The notes under the pieces: model-generated | Database searches by the model: none | Told to the model about the DNA's origin: nothing | The model's input: the letters and a program-made list of their open reading frames with translations, nothing else | Origin: Photobacterium angustum | GTDB taxonomy: Bacteria > Pseudomonadota > Gammaproteobacteria > Enterobacterales > Vibrionaceae | DNA length: 64,000 nucleotides | NCBI RefSeq assembly: GCF_003026365.1 | Contig: NZ_PYOM01000008.1 | Coordinates: forward strand, 1-64,000 | Direction: 5' to 3' | Part shown: positions 28,614 to 37,926 of the stretch, piece by piece | Position numbering within the stretch: position 1 is the first letter of the stretch | Layout of the letters: every line of letters begins with the position of its first letter | Program-made: the position numbers and the translations under genes

Positions 28614-29543
28614 TTAATTTACCGATTTAAGTGCTAACGCTAATGTTTGTTTTAATTCATCCAGCCACTGATAACGGTTTTTATAAAGCTTGCGTTTATT
28701 ACGATTGAGTGTGCTTAAGTCTTTTCGCTTTGGTAATAAAGGTAATTTATAGGTTACGTTACTTTCTTTAACACCCTTATATTCTTGCCAGATCAGGTCA
28801 TAGTCACAGCTAACCGCATGACGTTTTGAACCGATATAACGGAGTGCTTGATAAATGTGGCCATTATTACTGACAGCGGTAATGTTTTTTAATTGATAAA
28901 CATCAGCAAAAATTAGAGCTAATTCCACCATTAATGCCTTAGGACGTAAGCCATATAGTCCCTTAGTTAACTCTTTGATGAGTTCTTTACGGTTCTCAAT
29001 ATCACTGTCTGGGCCTTGTAACGCACCAATATGTAAATGGTTTTGATCTTGATTAACGGTAAAACTAATACAATATAATTGCATGTCGTTACTATCGGTG
29101 AGCGTAAGACCCAGCGAACCTTCTCTTGAGTAACCAGCATCAAGATAGATATTGTAAACGTTGTCATTTTTATCTGTTATTTGAGATAACTTAATGCCTT
29201 CATGCTGATATATATTTAAAAGGTTTGAAGAAAAGTTGTTCAGCATAAATTGGAGATGTTTTTCCAACATCTGCATTCTTTGTTCTTTATCCCATGAAAC
29301 ACAGCCATATGGCTTAAGTGGTTTCTCAATAAATGACGGATATACCGTGATTAATTTTTCAAGTAATGGGTCATTGAAGTAGCACATTAGTTCATCAGTA
29401 ACTTTAGGTGAGAACACACACCAGCAATAGAGACGAAATTTTTTTCTTACTTTATCAATTCCAGTAATGTTTGGATAAAGCATGTTTGATAAAAATGATC
29501 CACGTTTAAATACCGTGCTTGATGCAATGGCTTGTTGAGACAT
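28614..29543 (-). CDS. VirK/YbjX family protein (DUF535)
   Basis: The 309-residue protein has the DUF535 pattern: KKFRLYCWCVFSP, DAGYSREGSLGLTLTDSN, LHIGALQGPDS, GLRPKALMVELALIFAD and a Tyr/Lys-rich C-terminus (RNKRKLYKNRYQWLDEL). Members such as VirK and YbjX affect envelope traits (virulence protein surface expression, antimicrobial peptide resistance), but the biochemical activity is unknown. It has no signal peptide. It is transcribed alone. Confidence 0.85.
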   Translation of the reverse strand: MSQQAIASSTVFKRGSFLSNMLYPNITGIDKVRKKFRLYCWCVFSPKVTDELMCYFNDPLLEKLITVYPSFIEKPLKPYGCVSWDKEQRMQMLEKHLQFMLNNFSSNLLNIYQHEGIKLSQITDKNDNVYNIYLDAGYSREGSLGLTLTDSNDMQLYCISFTVNQDQNHLHIGALQGPDSDIENRKELIKELTKGLYGLRPKALMVELALIFADVYQLKNITAVSNNGHIYQALRYIGSKRHAVSCDYDLIWQEYKGVKESNVTYKLPLLPKRKDLSTLNRNKRKLYKNRYQWLDELKQTLALALKSVN

Positions 29544-30079
29544 TTTTGATAAACCTTATAGATATTTATATTTTTTAGTTATGGATTTTTTCTTTCAATA
29601 ATAATTGAATATTAAAAGCTAAATTAAACAGTGTTTTGTTTAATGAAGGCTGAACGGAATATTAATATTTTTAGCCTAATATTTTATTTGTTAATTATAT
29701 TTAATATTTTTGAGAGGATTTTCATTTGTAGAAATGATGACGTTGTTTTTATGATTTTTTATGAATAAAGTGTTTCTATGTGTAACAGGTGAGAGGCATT
29801 AGAAATAGATTAATATTTATTCACTACAAATGAAAAGTTAATCTATGGCTATTTTTTAGTTAATTTTTCTCTATTACTTAACGTAAACATAAGAAGGTTG
29901 ATAAAGTTCAACCATCGAAATTTAATCATTTGAATTCTGAATGAGCAATAAAGAGAGCTGCACATTAATCTCGCTTGTAATATATGTGATTATACGTATT
30001 AAAGCTTTCTGAAAGAGAATATGGCGTGATCGGTGATGATTTCAATCTCGAACACGCCATAATATTAATGCGATTACAC
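29544..30079. other. AT-rich gap upstream of the VirK-like gene
   Basis: No ORF is supported in these 536 bp. TTAAACA-GTGTTT-TGTTTAA at 29624-29643 is a perfect inverted repeat that could be an operator for the VirK-like gene. A 9-bp stem TATGGCGTG / CACGCCATA (30021-30062) with a 24-nt loop sits just downstream of the next minus-strand gene and may be its terminator. Confidence 0.5.
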
Positions 30080-30838
30080 CTATTTGTTTACGATCCCCGG
30101 TAGGCTTAAATCACCAGATGCAACATCAAACACATCTTGCACACATAACAGCGGAGCATGGGCACTTTCGTTAACACGTAAGCCAGAAGTCACACCGTCA
30201 AATTTCGCCAGTTTTAAATTGGTAATGTTGTCGATTTTAATCGTGATATCTAGGCTATCACCTTTAAATATCGGTGTTGCATCTGGGCTATCAATTAATA
30301 GTGGTAAGCCCGGCCAAGTTTTTGGCAGTGTCGGTTTTTCACCTTTTGGAATATCAACGACACCGAGTGATCCTTTACCACATTTATCATTAGGTTTTAA
30401 TACTACCCAGTGGCTATGCCAAACATTCCCATCATTAGTTTTATCGCCATCACCATTTTCGTCATAAAGCGGTGTGTCATCAAAATCAGGATGAGCAGTT
30501 ACTGCCAATGCTAGGATCCCAGCATCTTTTTCAAAGCCAACTTCAGCAGGGTTTAATGTGGTAGGCCAGACATAAGAAAAAACGTCACTACCAGCTAATT
30601 TTCCTGTTGGTGTCGGTTTTACCTTGCCAGCCATACCTGATACCGCGATGTGAAAAGTTGCAAGATCGCCTTGTGTTGTGATTTTAGCGTGTACGATATC
30701 AAACGCGGGATCCTTAGCATTATTGGCGGAAGCTTTAATGCCGTTAGAATGCGCCATTACGCTTGATGCGCCAATAAACAATACCGCTGAAAGTGTGTGT
30801 GCTAAAAGTGTAGGCATCGTATTTTTAATAGTCATCAT
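30080..30838 (-). CDS. Secreted protein of unknown function, divergent from marR
   Basis: The 252-residue protein has a signal peptide (hydrophobic LLAHTLSAVLFIGASSVMA, cleavage after VMA, near residue 29). The mature protein begins HSNGIK, so histidine is at the new N-terminus. It has an acidic DENGDGDKTNDGN loop resembling a calcium-binding segment, a WHSHW motif and two cysteines (DKCGKG, LLCVQD) that could form a disulphide. I do not recognise a family. An exposed His with HSH and Cys could suggest metal binding (inference). The promoter region holds the 19-bp palindrome shared with the divergent MarR gene, so the two are probably co-regulated. Confidence 0.75.
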   Translation of the reverse strand: MMTIKNTMPTLLAHTLSAVLFIGASSVMAHSNGIKASANNAKDPAFDIVHAKITTQGDLATFHIAVSGMAGKVKPTPTGKLAGSDVFSYVWPTTLNPAEVGFEKDAGILALAVTAHPDFDDTPLYDENGDGDKTNDGNVWHSHWVVLKPNDKCGKGSLGVVDIPKGEKPTLPKTWPGLPLLIDSPDATPIFKGDSLDITIKIDNITNLKLAKFDGVTSGLRVNESAHAPLLCVQDVFDVASGDLSLPGIVNK

Positions 30839-30853
30839 GCTAAATCCTTAAGT

Positions 30854-30872
30854 TAGTATCGACTCGATACTA
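30854..30872. promoter_or_regulatory. 19-bp palindromic MarR-type operator
   Basis: TAGTATCGA-C-TCGATACTA is a perfect inverted repeat between the divergent secreted-protein and marR genes, sized for a MarR dimer. It is 16 bp before the ATG of the secreted protein. Confidence 0.7.
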
Positions 30873-30911
30873 TAATAGGTTTAGCAGAGCTTTAATCAGC
30901 TTGTCAATATT

Positions 30912-30930
30912 GTTTTGAGTCGATACTATT
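30912..30930. promoter_or_regulatory. Second, half-conserved operator in front of marR
   Basis: The half-site TCGATACTAT at 30920-30929 repeats the right arm of the palindrome at 30854-30872; its left arm is not conserved. It lies 6 bp before the marR ATG, so binding would autorepress. Confidence 0.55.
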
Positions 30931-30935
30931 AAGTT

Positions 30936-31508
30936 ATGAATATTACACTTATCCATCAGTTACTTGAGCGGATCGGAAATTTGATCCGTAACGAGACTAG
31001 AACGTGTTTAGTTGAGCATGGACTTTTGCCTGTGCAGCTAGATGCTTTGTGCTATTTATCGATTTGTAATCGCTTTTCCGATACGCCTAAAGCGGTGACC
31101 GAGTATCTTGGTTTAACAAAAGGCACAGTGTCACAAAGTTTAAAAGTGCTGGAAAACAAAGGCTATGTGAGTAAAACACCAGATCCTAATGATAAGCGGA
31201 TCACCCATATTACCCTGACAGCGAAAGGCGAAACATTAATAGCGAAAGCTCAGCCATCTCAGTTATTGAAAAAGGTGTGGGAAGATAACGCGACAATTAA
31301 TTATGGGCTAGATGGGGAAGTGCTACAGCAACAACTTGAAAGTCTGTTATTAACTATGCAGCAGCAGAATCAGTGTAAATCCTTTGGCGTGTGCAAAACC
31401 TGTAAGCACAATCAAACGTTAACAGATGGCACACACTTGTGTGGTTTAACGCAATTAGCACTGAGTGGATCGGATATTCAAAAGATCTGTATTGAGCATA
31501 GTAAGTAG
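30936..31508 (+). CDS. MarR-family regulator with cysteine-rich C-terminal tail
   Basis: The 190-residue protein has a winged helix-turn-helix (about 35-100; TEYLGLTKGTVSQSLKVLENKGYV, then the wing DPNDKRITHITLTAKG). Beyond the usual ~145-residue MarR length it carries a tail with five cysteines and several histidines: C147, C153, C156, C169, C185, with H158, H167 and H188. The spacing C-x5-C-x2-C ... C suggests a bound metal or iron-sulphur cluster, or thiol redox sensing (inference). It is divergent from the secreted protein, and two copies of its probable operator lie between them. Confidence 0.9.
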   Translation: MNITLIHQLLERIGNLIRNETRTCLVEHGLLPVQLDALCYLSICNRFSDTPKAVTEYLGLTKGTVSQSLKVLENKGYVSKTPDPNDKRITHITLTAKGETLIAKAQPSQLLKKVWEDNATINYGLDGEVLQQQLESLLLTMQQQNQCKSFGVCKTCKHNQTLTDGTHLCGLTQLALSGSDIQKICIEHSK

Positions 31509-31521
31509 AAAAAAGATAAAA

Positions 31522-31547
31522 CAAAGCCAGCATATTCGCTGGCTTTG
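31522..31547. terminator. Bidirectional terminator between marR and ptrB
   Basis: CAAAGCCAGC / GCTGGCTTTG is a perfect 10-bp stem with a 6-nt loop. T-rich sequence follows on the plus strand (TTGTTTT) and on the minus strand (TTTATCTTTTTT), so it can serve both converging genes. Confidence 0.88.
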
Positions 31548-31586
31548 TTGTTTTGTGGTTGTTTTATTACGATTAAATAGGGCTAA

Positions 31587-33686
31587 TTATTTAGCTGCTT
31601 TTTCGTTTAATAGATCGATAAAGAAAGCATATTCTAGAGCATCTTCATGTAGTGCTTTAAATCGACCTGATGCACCACCGTGACCGGCTTCCATATCGGT
31701 TTTAAACAGTAAACGATTGTTGTCTGTCTTCATTTCACGCAGCTTAGCAACCCATTTCATTGGCTCAAAATATTGTACCTGTGAATCATGTAGCCCTGTT
31801 GTCACAAGCATGTTTGGGTAGTCGTGCTGACCAACATTATCGTATGGAGAGTAACTTAGCATGTACTCATAGTACTCTTTTTGATTTGGGTTACCCCATT
31901 CATCGTATTCGTTCGTTGTTAGTGGGATCGACTCATCAAGCATAGTCGTTACTACATCCACAAACGGCACTTGTGCTGCAATTCCGCAATATAATTCAGG
32001 CGCTTGGTTGGCAATGGCACCCATTAATAAACCACCCGCAGAGCCACCAACGGCAAAGATCTTATCTTTAGCACCATAGCCTTGCTCAACAAGGGTTTTG
32101 GTCACATCAATGAAATCATTAAAGGTGTTTTGCTTGGTGAGTTTTTTACCATCTTCATACCAAGGACGACCCAACATTTCAGAACCACGAATATGAGCAA
32201 TCGCGTAAACAAAACCACGATCAAGCAAGCTTAAACGTGATGATGAGAAACTAGGATCAATGGTTGAACCATAAGAACCGTAGCCATATTGATAAAGCGG
32301 GTTGGTGCCATCTTTTTTAAATAAGTCTTTACGGTAAACCAAAGAAACAGGTACTTGTTTACCGTCACGAGCGTTGATCATCAAGCGCTCAGATTTGTAA
32401 TTATCAGCGTTAAAATCACCTAGTACTTCAGCCTGTTTTAATAACGTAAATTCACTGTTATCAAGGTTGATATCAAAGTGAGAAGCTGGCGTTGTCATAC
32501 TTGAATAGTAAAGACGAAGCTTTTTGGTATTAAGCTCTTTATTACCATAGAAGAAAGCGGTGAATGCTTCATCATTAAAGTGTAATTCACGCTCTTCATT
32601 GCTATCTAATTGACGAACTGTCACATGGGTTAAACCATTTGAACGTTGCTGATATACAAGGTAGTTATCAAATAGCTCGTAGTCTTCCAACATCACACCT
32701 TCGGCTGGCGCTATTACATCTTGCCACTTTGACTTATCACCAAGTTGATCGGTTGAAACCTTCATTAAGCGGAAATTAACAGCGTTATAATTAGTCAGTA
32801 CGTAGAACTGCTGTCCAAGTTTCGAAATACTGTACTCTAAGCCTTCTTCACGCGCTAAGAATGGTTTTGCAGTGGCGTTTGGATCGTTAGCATCGATAAT
32901 AGAAACCGCACTGGTTTCAGTGCTTGAATGCCAAATATACACCAATTCGTTATCTTTACTTTTACCTATTGAGGTATAAAACGTTTGATCTTTTTCTTCA
33001 AAAATCAGCACGTCTTCTGTTTGGTCTGTACCTAATTGGTGACGGAATACTTGATAACCTAGTAAGGTTTGTGGATCTTTTTTGATGTAATAAAACGCTT
33101 TGTTATCGTTTTGCCACGCAATGGATCCGCTGGTGCCTGTGATTTCATCAGCAAGGTATTCACCCGTTGTAAGGTTTTTTAATTTGATGGTGTAAATACG
33201 ACGGCTAACGGTATCTTCACCATAAGCCAGTAAATTTTCATCTTGGCTAATGCTTAGGCTTGAAACGTTATAGTACTCGTGGTTTTTAGCCAGTTCGTTA
33301 ATATCAAGTAATACGGTTTTATTCGTTCCAGCAAAATCGTCTGCTCGAACTGAAACAGGATATTCATTATCGCCCGTTACTTCGCTGGAATAGAAGTAAT
33401 TACCTTGTTTTACGGGGACTGAATTATCATCTTTTACAATACGGCCTTTAATTTCTTCAAATAGTTGCTGTTGTAATGTGTCTGTATGCGCCATTACAGC
33501 ATCGGTATAGGCGTTTTCTGCGTTTAAGTGTGCAATGATCTCAGGATCACTGCGTTTATCATCACGCATCCAATAGTAATTATCGGTACGTGTATCATTA
33601 TGGATGGTCATTTCATGTGGTACTTTCTTTGCGACTGGCGCTTTAAGTGAAGACGCATGAACCACGTTTGTTGTTTTTGTATTCAC
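31587..33686 (-). CDS. ptrB: Oligopeptidase B (prolyl oligopeptidase family)
   Basis: The 699-residue protein has an N-terminal beta-propeller and a C-terminal alpha/beta-hydrolase domain. The nucleophile is Ser549 in GGSAGGLLMG; the His is in EAGHGGASGR near 668 and the Asp probably in GLHDSQVQYFEP. The N-terminal HNDTRTDNYYWMRDD and YGYGSYG-type signatures fit oligopeptidase B, which cuts small peptides after Arg/Lys. No signal peptide, so cytosolic. Length is slightly above the E. coli enzyme. It has its own promoter region and shares a terminator with marR. Confidence 0.94.
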   Translation of the reverse strand: MNTKTTNVVHASSLKAPVAKKVPHEMTIHNDTRTDNYYWMRDDKRSDPEIIAHLNAENAYTDAVMAHTDTLQQQLFEEIKGRIVKDDNSVPVKQGNYFYSSEVTGDNEYPVSVRADDFAGTNKTVLLDINELAKNHEYYNVSSLSISQDENLLAYGEDTVSRRIYTIKLKNLTTGEYLADEITGTSGSIAWQNDNKAFYYIKKDPQTLLGYQVFRHQLGTDQTEDVLIFEEKDQTFYTSIGKSKDNELVYIWHSSTETSAVSIIDANDPNATAKPFLAREEGLEYSISKLGQQFYVLTNYNAVNFRLMKVSTDQLGDKSKWQDVIAPAEGVMLEDYELFDNYLVYQQRSNGLTHVTVRQLDSNEERELHFNDEAFTAFFYGNKELNTKKLRLYYSSMTTPASHFDINLDNSEFTLLKQAEVLGDFNADNYKSERLMINARDGKQVPVSLVYRKDLFKKDGTNPLYQYGYGSYGSTIDPSFSSSRLSLLDRGFVYAIAHIRGSEMLGRPWYEDGKKLTKQNTFNDFIDVTKTLVEQGYGAKDKIFAVGGSAGGLLMGAIANQAPELYCGIAAQVPFVDVVTTMLDESIPLTTNEYDEWGNPNQKEYYEYMLSYSPYDNVGQHDYPNMLVTTGLHDSQVQYFEPMKWVAKLREMKTDNNRLLFKTDMEAGHGGASGRFKALHEDALEYAFFIDLLNEKAAK

Positions 33687-34163
33687 AATAATGTCCTTCC
33701 AAGTATCTTCTTTTCATTGAGCATAAAAGAAAATTTAAAATAGGATACAACGATTACCATAAGGTGTTGTATTTTTGTTATTTTTTAAGCCAGATTTAGG
33801 CATAAATAAAAGCGATAAGAATGTATTTATAGTTTTATTATGCTTTGCTTATATTCTATATCTTGGGGTATTTCTCTATTTTTCAATCCTTAGCACTAAA
33901 ATCGTAGAAGTAAGATAAAAAGTAACATCATAGATGCTATTTTTTCCTAATATGAAACAGGGATATTTGTAATTGAAGATTTCAATTATATAGAAAAAAG
34001 CTAACGCATTGGTTTTATTATAAATTTATGAAATAAACCATGTGTTTTTTGTTCAAAAAGTCTTTAGTGGTTCTAAAAAACGAAATAACGTGATTTCACT
34101 CACGTAATGAACTTGGCTAGAGACTAATATAATAAATATAACTAATTGATAGTATGTATTTTT
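33687..34163. other. AT-rich divergent gap between ptrB and an orphan gene
   Basis: I see no ORF, hairpin or repeat in these 477 bp that I would defend. They should contain the promoters of ptrB (left) and of the small gene at 34164 (right). Confidence 0.5.
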
Positions 34164-34694
34164 ATGAAGAGCACATGGATTATAACTTTAGGTATTGTTG
34201 TTGGTGCTATTGTGATAGGCGGACAATCTTTTTACCAGTTTCTGACCTCACAAAATATTCTTAACGAACCAAGTGGTGAAGTTAGGTTAGGTGACGTTTA
34301 CGATGAACAGTTAACGACGACAGTTACGATTACAGATGCAGATAATAAGACGCCCATCTTGATGATCATGACGGACACAGATCAGATAACAATGGATGTG
34401 AAGCAAGAGCTGAGTCAAATGGTAAAAGAAGCCAATGAAACGCTACCTGCACATGAAAAAATGCGATTAGAAACGACCTATTTTGATACGAATGTGAACA
34501 TTGAGCTAACCACAGAAGTGACCTACCATTCTCAATATCAAAATAAGATGAAGGTAACAATTGACGATACAGTGTTATCTCATCCTGCTGACGATCAATA
34601 CCACTTTGCTGAAGCCGTCGATATGTTAAATACCTACGCGCAGAAAATGGATACGATTTACCATCAGAACGACTCCTTTATTCATAAAACCTAG
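34164..34694 (+). CDS. Membrane-anchored protein of unknown function
   Basis: The start is placed at ATG 34164; an in-frame TTG 18 bp upstream has no better ribosome site. The ~176-residue protein begins with a short charged end and one hydrophobic segment (WIITLGIVVGAIVIGG), then a hydrophilic, Thr-rich domain (TTTVTITDADNKTPILMIMT and NVNIELTTEVTYHSQ) predicted to be periplasmic. No family is recognised. It is isolated, with more than 200 bp of non-coding DNA on each side. Confidence 0.65.
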   Translation: MKSTWIITLGIVVGAIVIGGQSFYQFLTSQNILNEPSGEVRLGDVYDEQLTTTVTITDADNKTPILMIMTDTDQITMDVKQELSQMVKEANETLPAHEKMRLETTYFDTNVNIELTTEVTYHSQYQNKMKVTIDDTVLSHPADDQYHFAEAVDMLNTYAQKMDTIYHQNDSFIHKT

Positions 34695-34900
34695 ATCTTG
34701 TAAGGCGATCAGGATAGAGCGTACAGCTAGTAGGAAGAAGAGTAATGCAGTGTATCTCTCAAATGTAACATTAATCCTAATGGTTAATATCTAGCTGTGT
34801 GGGTGGACAGAAAGAAGCATACTTTTTGTAGAGGATATAGCGTAGATGGATTAGCCTGTGATTTCTACTTTAGGTCATACGAGTAATAAATCTGATGGAC

Positions 34901-34931
34901 TGTGACTCCGTCACCCGATGACAGAGTCACA
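34901..34931. other. Long imperfect hairpin beyond the acyltransferase
   Basis: TGTGACTC / GAGTCACA with an inner GTCA / TGAC pair gives a 12-bp stem with one mismatch around a 5-nt loop. There is no T run on either side. It lies 13 bp beyond the acyltransferase stop (minus strand) and could mark its mRNA end. Confidence 0.4.
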
Positions 34932-34943
34932 TGTTTAGCTTGT

Positions 34944-36016
34944 TCAGAAGATACGTTTGAGGATGGGTGTCTTGCAAATAAGGTAGCCAATCGCAAAAGA
35001 ACCTATCACCGAAGGAATAGCAATAACGACAAAGTTTACTAAGGGAGTCTGAGTCATAAAAGATTGATAAAAATCTGCGGTCAATTTCATTGGGTAAAGC
35101 TGCACCACATAAGCAGCAAAAGCAGTACGAGTCAACATAGAGCTCCATCGTCCCTTGGTATTGCATAGCTCTTTGAAGCAATATAGTAGAAACATCGACA
35201 TCCCTATCACGGTGAATCCACGAGTAACCATATCTGCATCATAACCATAGCCGGAAGCTATTGGTCTGATGAATGACATAGCTATAATCCACATTAGGAT
35301 CCCATAAAAAGCGTGTTTCAATTCCAGCTTATCCAGCCACTGATACCTATAAGCTAGGACGCCAAAGTAAAACATGCTGATATACATTGGAAAATTTTTA
35401 AGAAGGCGAAAGCCTAGGAAAGTGCTACCCAGGCTATCCATAAGATGCAAGCCAAAGAAATTGACGGGAATCATTATTATGGCAAACAGTAGAATCTTCC
35501 AAATTGCAGGAATCGGCTTATCGACGAAACCTTTTTGACTCCCTGAGGTGATTTGAGAACAGAGTGCAAATACTCCGCTAAACACTATTAGGGTCCAACA
35601 GAACCAGGTAACTCCCAAATCAATATTTCCGGTAAGGAAAATGCCTTTAATGTTTGATGTGGCATAGTCAAGTGACATCATTGGAAAGATCACAAGTAAG
35701 GTTATTAAAGTAGGGATCCCGAGGCGTTTTAGTTTATCCAACATAAACTTTCCAGCTCCTTTACGCTCAATCGAAGGGATCACGAAGTAGGCTGATATAA
35801 AGAAAAACAGCGACATAAAAAATGACGCATTGATAATCACAAATGTGTCTAAAATCTCATATTGATATTGCATCGTTTCTTTGACGGGGGGTAAATTAAA
35901 CCCATTGGAATTTTGCATGCAATTATTGCACTATGAAATACAATTACAATTATCGTCAGCACCCATTTGATATTATCTAGGTAGTCGTAGCGCTCAGTTT
36001 CTATTGAATTATTCAT
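34944..36016 (-). pseudogene. Acyltransferase 3 family membrane protein, frameshifted in a C6 run
   Basis: Two overlapping minus-strand frames together make one acyltransferase-3 protein. The first starts at ATG 36016 (after CAGGAAACT) with DYLDNIKWVLTIIVIVFHSA, the family N-terminus with the conserved His. The second continues from VKETMQYQYEILDT through about nine more hydrophobic segments to 34944. The frames would join exactly (IYPP-VKETMQ) if the run of six C at 35885-35890 had seven. So the gene is either inactivated by a one-base loss, phase-variable, or misread in sequencing. Members O-acylate surface polysaccharides or other envelope substrates. A product starting inside the second frame would lack the N-terminal helix and catalytic His. 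Confidence 0.8.
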
Positions 36017-36183
36017 TAGTTTCCTGTTTGTTTTAACCTTTTTAAACCCCAAAAAAAGACAGCATGATAAGAATAAAAACAGCGGATTTACACGAGTGTT
36101 TTTCTAATGTAAATCCGTTATTGATTATTTTTATCGAATCACATATTAATGAGGATTCTCGTAGATAAGATTAATGGGTTGGC

Positions 36184-37008
36184 TTACATTGAGTGTATTT
36201 GCCCTGATCCTGTTATAGATACCGATTTAAGTGCAGGTGATCCTGTAAGATAGAGATCACCACTACCTGAAATATTGACTGAAGCCTGATCTTTTACATC
36301 GGCATAAACACTACCAGAGCCTGAAATATGAATATAGGCATGACTAGCTTGGACGCCTGATTTATATGTTCCTGAGTTCTCAAGTTTAATCGTTTGCAAA
36401 TTTACCTTACCTTCTGAAATATTAATGGAACCACTATTTGCAAGTGATGAATCAAGGTTATTTGCATTAAGGTTGTTGATATTAATTGACCCACTATTTT
36501 TCAAGTTAAGCTGGAAGTTATTTGTATTTAAATTTCCAACTGAAATACTGCCGCTATTAGCGAGTGCAATATTGGTTGAATCACTGACATTAATTTTTTC
36601 AGCCGAAATACTACCGCTATTTTCGACATTTAAATCAAGATCATTTGCCTTGATGTTAGAGGAAATAACAACTTTTCCTGAGTTCTTTGTACTAATCTCA
36701 GTGATGTCTTTCAAAACAACGTAGTATTTTACCGAGTTAGGCTGATAGTTATAACTATGTTTTAGATTTAAATTGAGCGTGTTCCAAGTTTTAGATACAT
36801 CAAGTTCAGGTACGAGTGCCTTATCGATCTCTATTCTAAGAGAGTCCTTATTCCCTTGTTTGATAAAAAGATCGCCCGCTGAATTTAAAGCGATCTTGGA
36901 AACCCCTTGAATATCTTTATGCATTGTTACGGTTTCAGCCATAGCTTTTGAAAAAGAGAGGGTACCAACAGCGAGTAATACTGTAAGGAAAAGTGGGCTT
37001 TTTCTCAT
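36184..37008 (-). CDS. GIN-domain (DUF2807) secreted beta-solenoid protein
   Basis: The 274-residue protein has a signal peptide ending AMA (about residue 24). The mature part is repetitive: NSG recurs about every 20 residues from about 110 to 215 (NSGKVV, NSGSIS, NSGSIN, NSGTYK), then SGSG three times (SGSGSVY, SGSGDLY, TGSGQIH). Such regularity predicts a right-handed beta-solenoid. The GIN/DUF2807 family is called a putative adhesin head domain, but its ligand is unknown. It is transcribed alone. Confidence 0.82.
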   Translation of the reverse strand: MRKSPLFLTVLLAVGTLSFSKAMAETVTMHKDIQGVSKIALNSAGDLFIKQGNKDSLRIEIDKALVPELDVSKTWNTLNLNLKHSYNYQPNSVKYYVVLKDITEISTKNSGKVVISSNIKANDLDLNVENSGSISAEKINVSDSTNIALANSGSISVGNLNTNNFQLNLKNSGSININNLNANNLDSSLANSGSINISEGKVNLQTIKLENSGTYKSGVQASHAYIHISGSGSVYADVKDQASVNISGSGDLYLTGSPALKSVSITGSGQIHSM

Positions 37009-37257
37009 TGAATGTCCTTTTATCGGTCAATTACTGCATACAACGTGGCAGTGTACTTTAGACAAAAAATATCGTGTCGTTTTGTTAATAATTGCCAAGG
37101 AAGTGTAAAATATTGTAACTAAATGATACATACGATATTGTTTATTTAACAAATAACGGGGCGTGATGTTAGGACGTAACACTGATTCAGTAATTTAATA
37201 CGTTGCTGCCGAGAAAGCGCCTAAATACTTATATACAAATAATAATGATAATAAAGA

Positions 37258-37282
37258 AAAAGGCGCTCAGTGAGCGCCTTTT
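37258..37282 (-). terminator. Terminator of the lemA-TPM operon
   Basis: AAAAGGCGCT / AGCGCCTTTT is a perfect 10-bp stem with a 5-nt loop. On the minus strand a T run continues (TTTTTCTTT). It sits 18 bp after the last gene. Confidence 0.93.
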
Positions 37283-37299
37283 GGGTGTGGTATTTGAGA

Positions 37300-37926
37300 T
37301 TAACTAATCACGACTAAGCAATTAGGTAACTCATTTTTGTTTTCAGTTAATGGATAAGCATTAGCCAGTAACTTGCTTGATTGCTCTAAGCACTGCAGAA
37401 AGCCTTCATAGGTTTTTCCTGCGCGAACATTAGTTGTGAAATCAGCAACAATAGAACTCCACGCTTCATCACTGATTTGTTCACTAATACCGAAATCCGT
37501 TAAGACTTCAACGTAATGTTCAGCTTCACAAACAAAAATCATCACGCCTAAATGCTGCTTGGTACGATGAATACCATTGGCGAGAAATTGCTCTCTTGCC
37601 ACTAGGCTAGCACGACGATGTTTCACTGCTTTTGGCACCAGGCGATATTTAATCGCAGGGATCCTAAATAACAAGGTAAACGCGATAAAGCCGACTAACT
37701 GACATAATAGAACGTCGTTTAACTCTAACCAAAAAGGTAAGAAATTGAGTAGGGCGGGAATAAATAACGCAATAATTGCTGCCCACAATGTCGGTACAAA
37801 ATAATAGTCGTCGGCTTTAGTTGCAACAACAGTCATTAATTCAGCATCGGTTGTTTTTTCAATTTCCCCAATTGCTTGGCTGATTCTTTCTAGTTGTTCA
37901 TTAGTAAATAACTTCAAATTTACCAT
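37300..37926 (-). CDS. TPM-domain membrane protein
   Basis: The 208-residue protein has a TPM domain split around membrane segments: an N-terminal EQLERISQAIGEIEKTTDAEL, two hydrophobic segments (about 45-95, TLWAAIIALFIPALLNFLPF and VGFIAFTLLF), then the TPM part with GVMIFVCEAEHYVEVLTDFGI. TPM proteins have a TLP18.3/Psb32 fold with possible phosphatase activity. It overlaps the upstream TPM gene by 7 bp. With lemA this three-gene set recurs in many bacteria and is thought to act at the envelope. Confidence 0.85.
   Translation of the reverse strand: MVNLKLFTNEQLERISQAIGEIEKTTDAELMTVVATKADDYYFVPTLWAAIIALFIPALLNFLPFWLELNDVLLCQLVGFIAFTLLFRIPAIKYRLVPKAVKHRRASLVAREQFLANGIHRTKQHLGVMIFVCEAEHYVEVLTDFGISEQISDEAWSSIVADFTTNVRAGKTYEGFLQCLEQSSKLLANAYPLTENKNELPNCLVVIS

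Noticed and set aside
29620..29650. PhoP box upstream of the VirK-like gene
   Set aside because: TGTTTA half-sites are present but not at the 5-bp spacing needed for a PhoP direct repeat.
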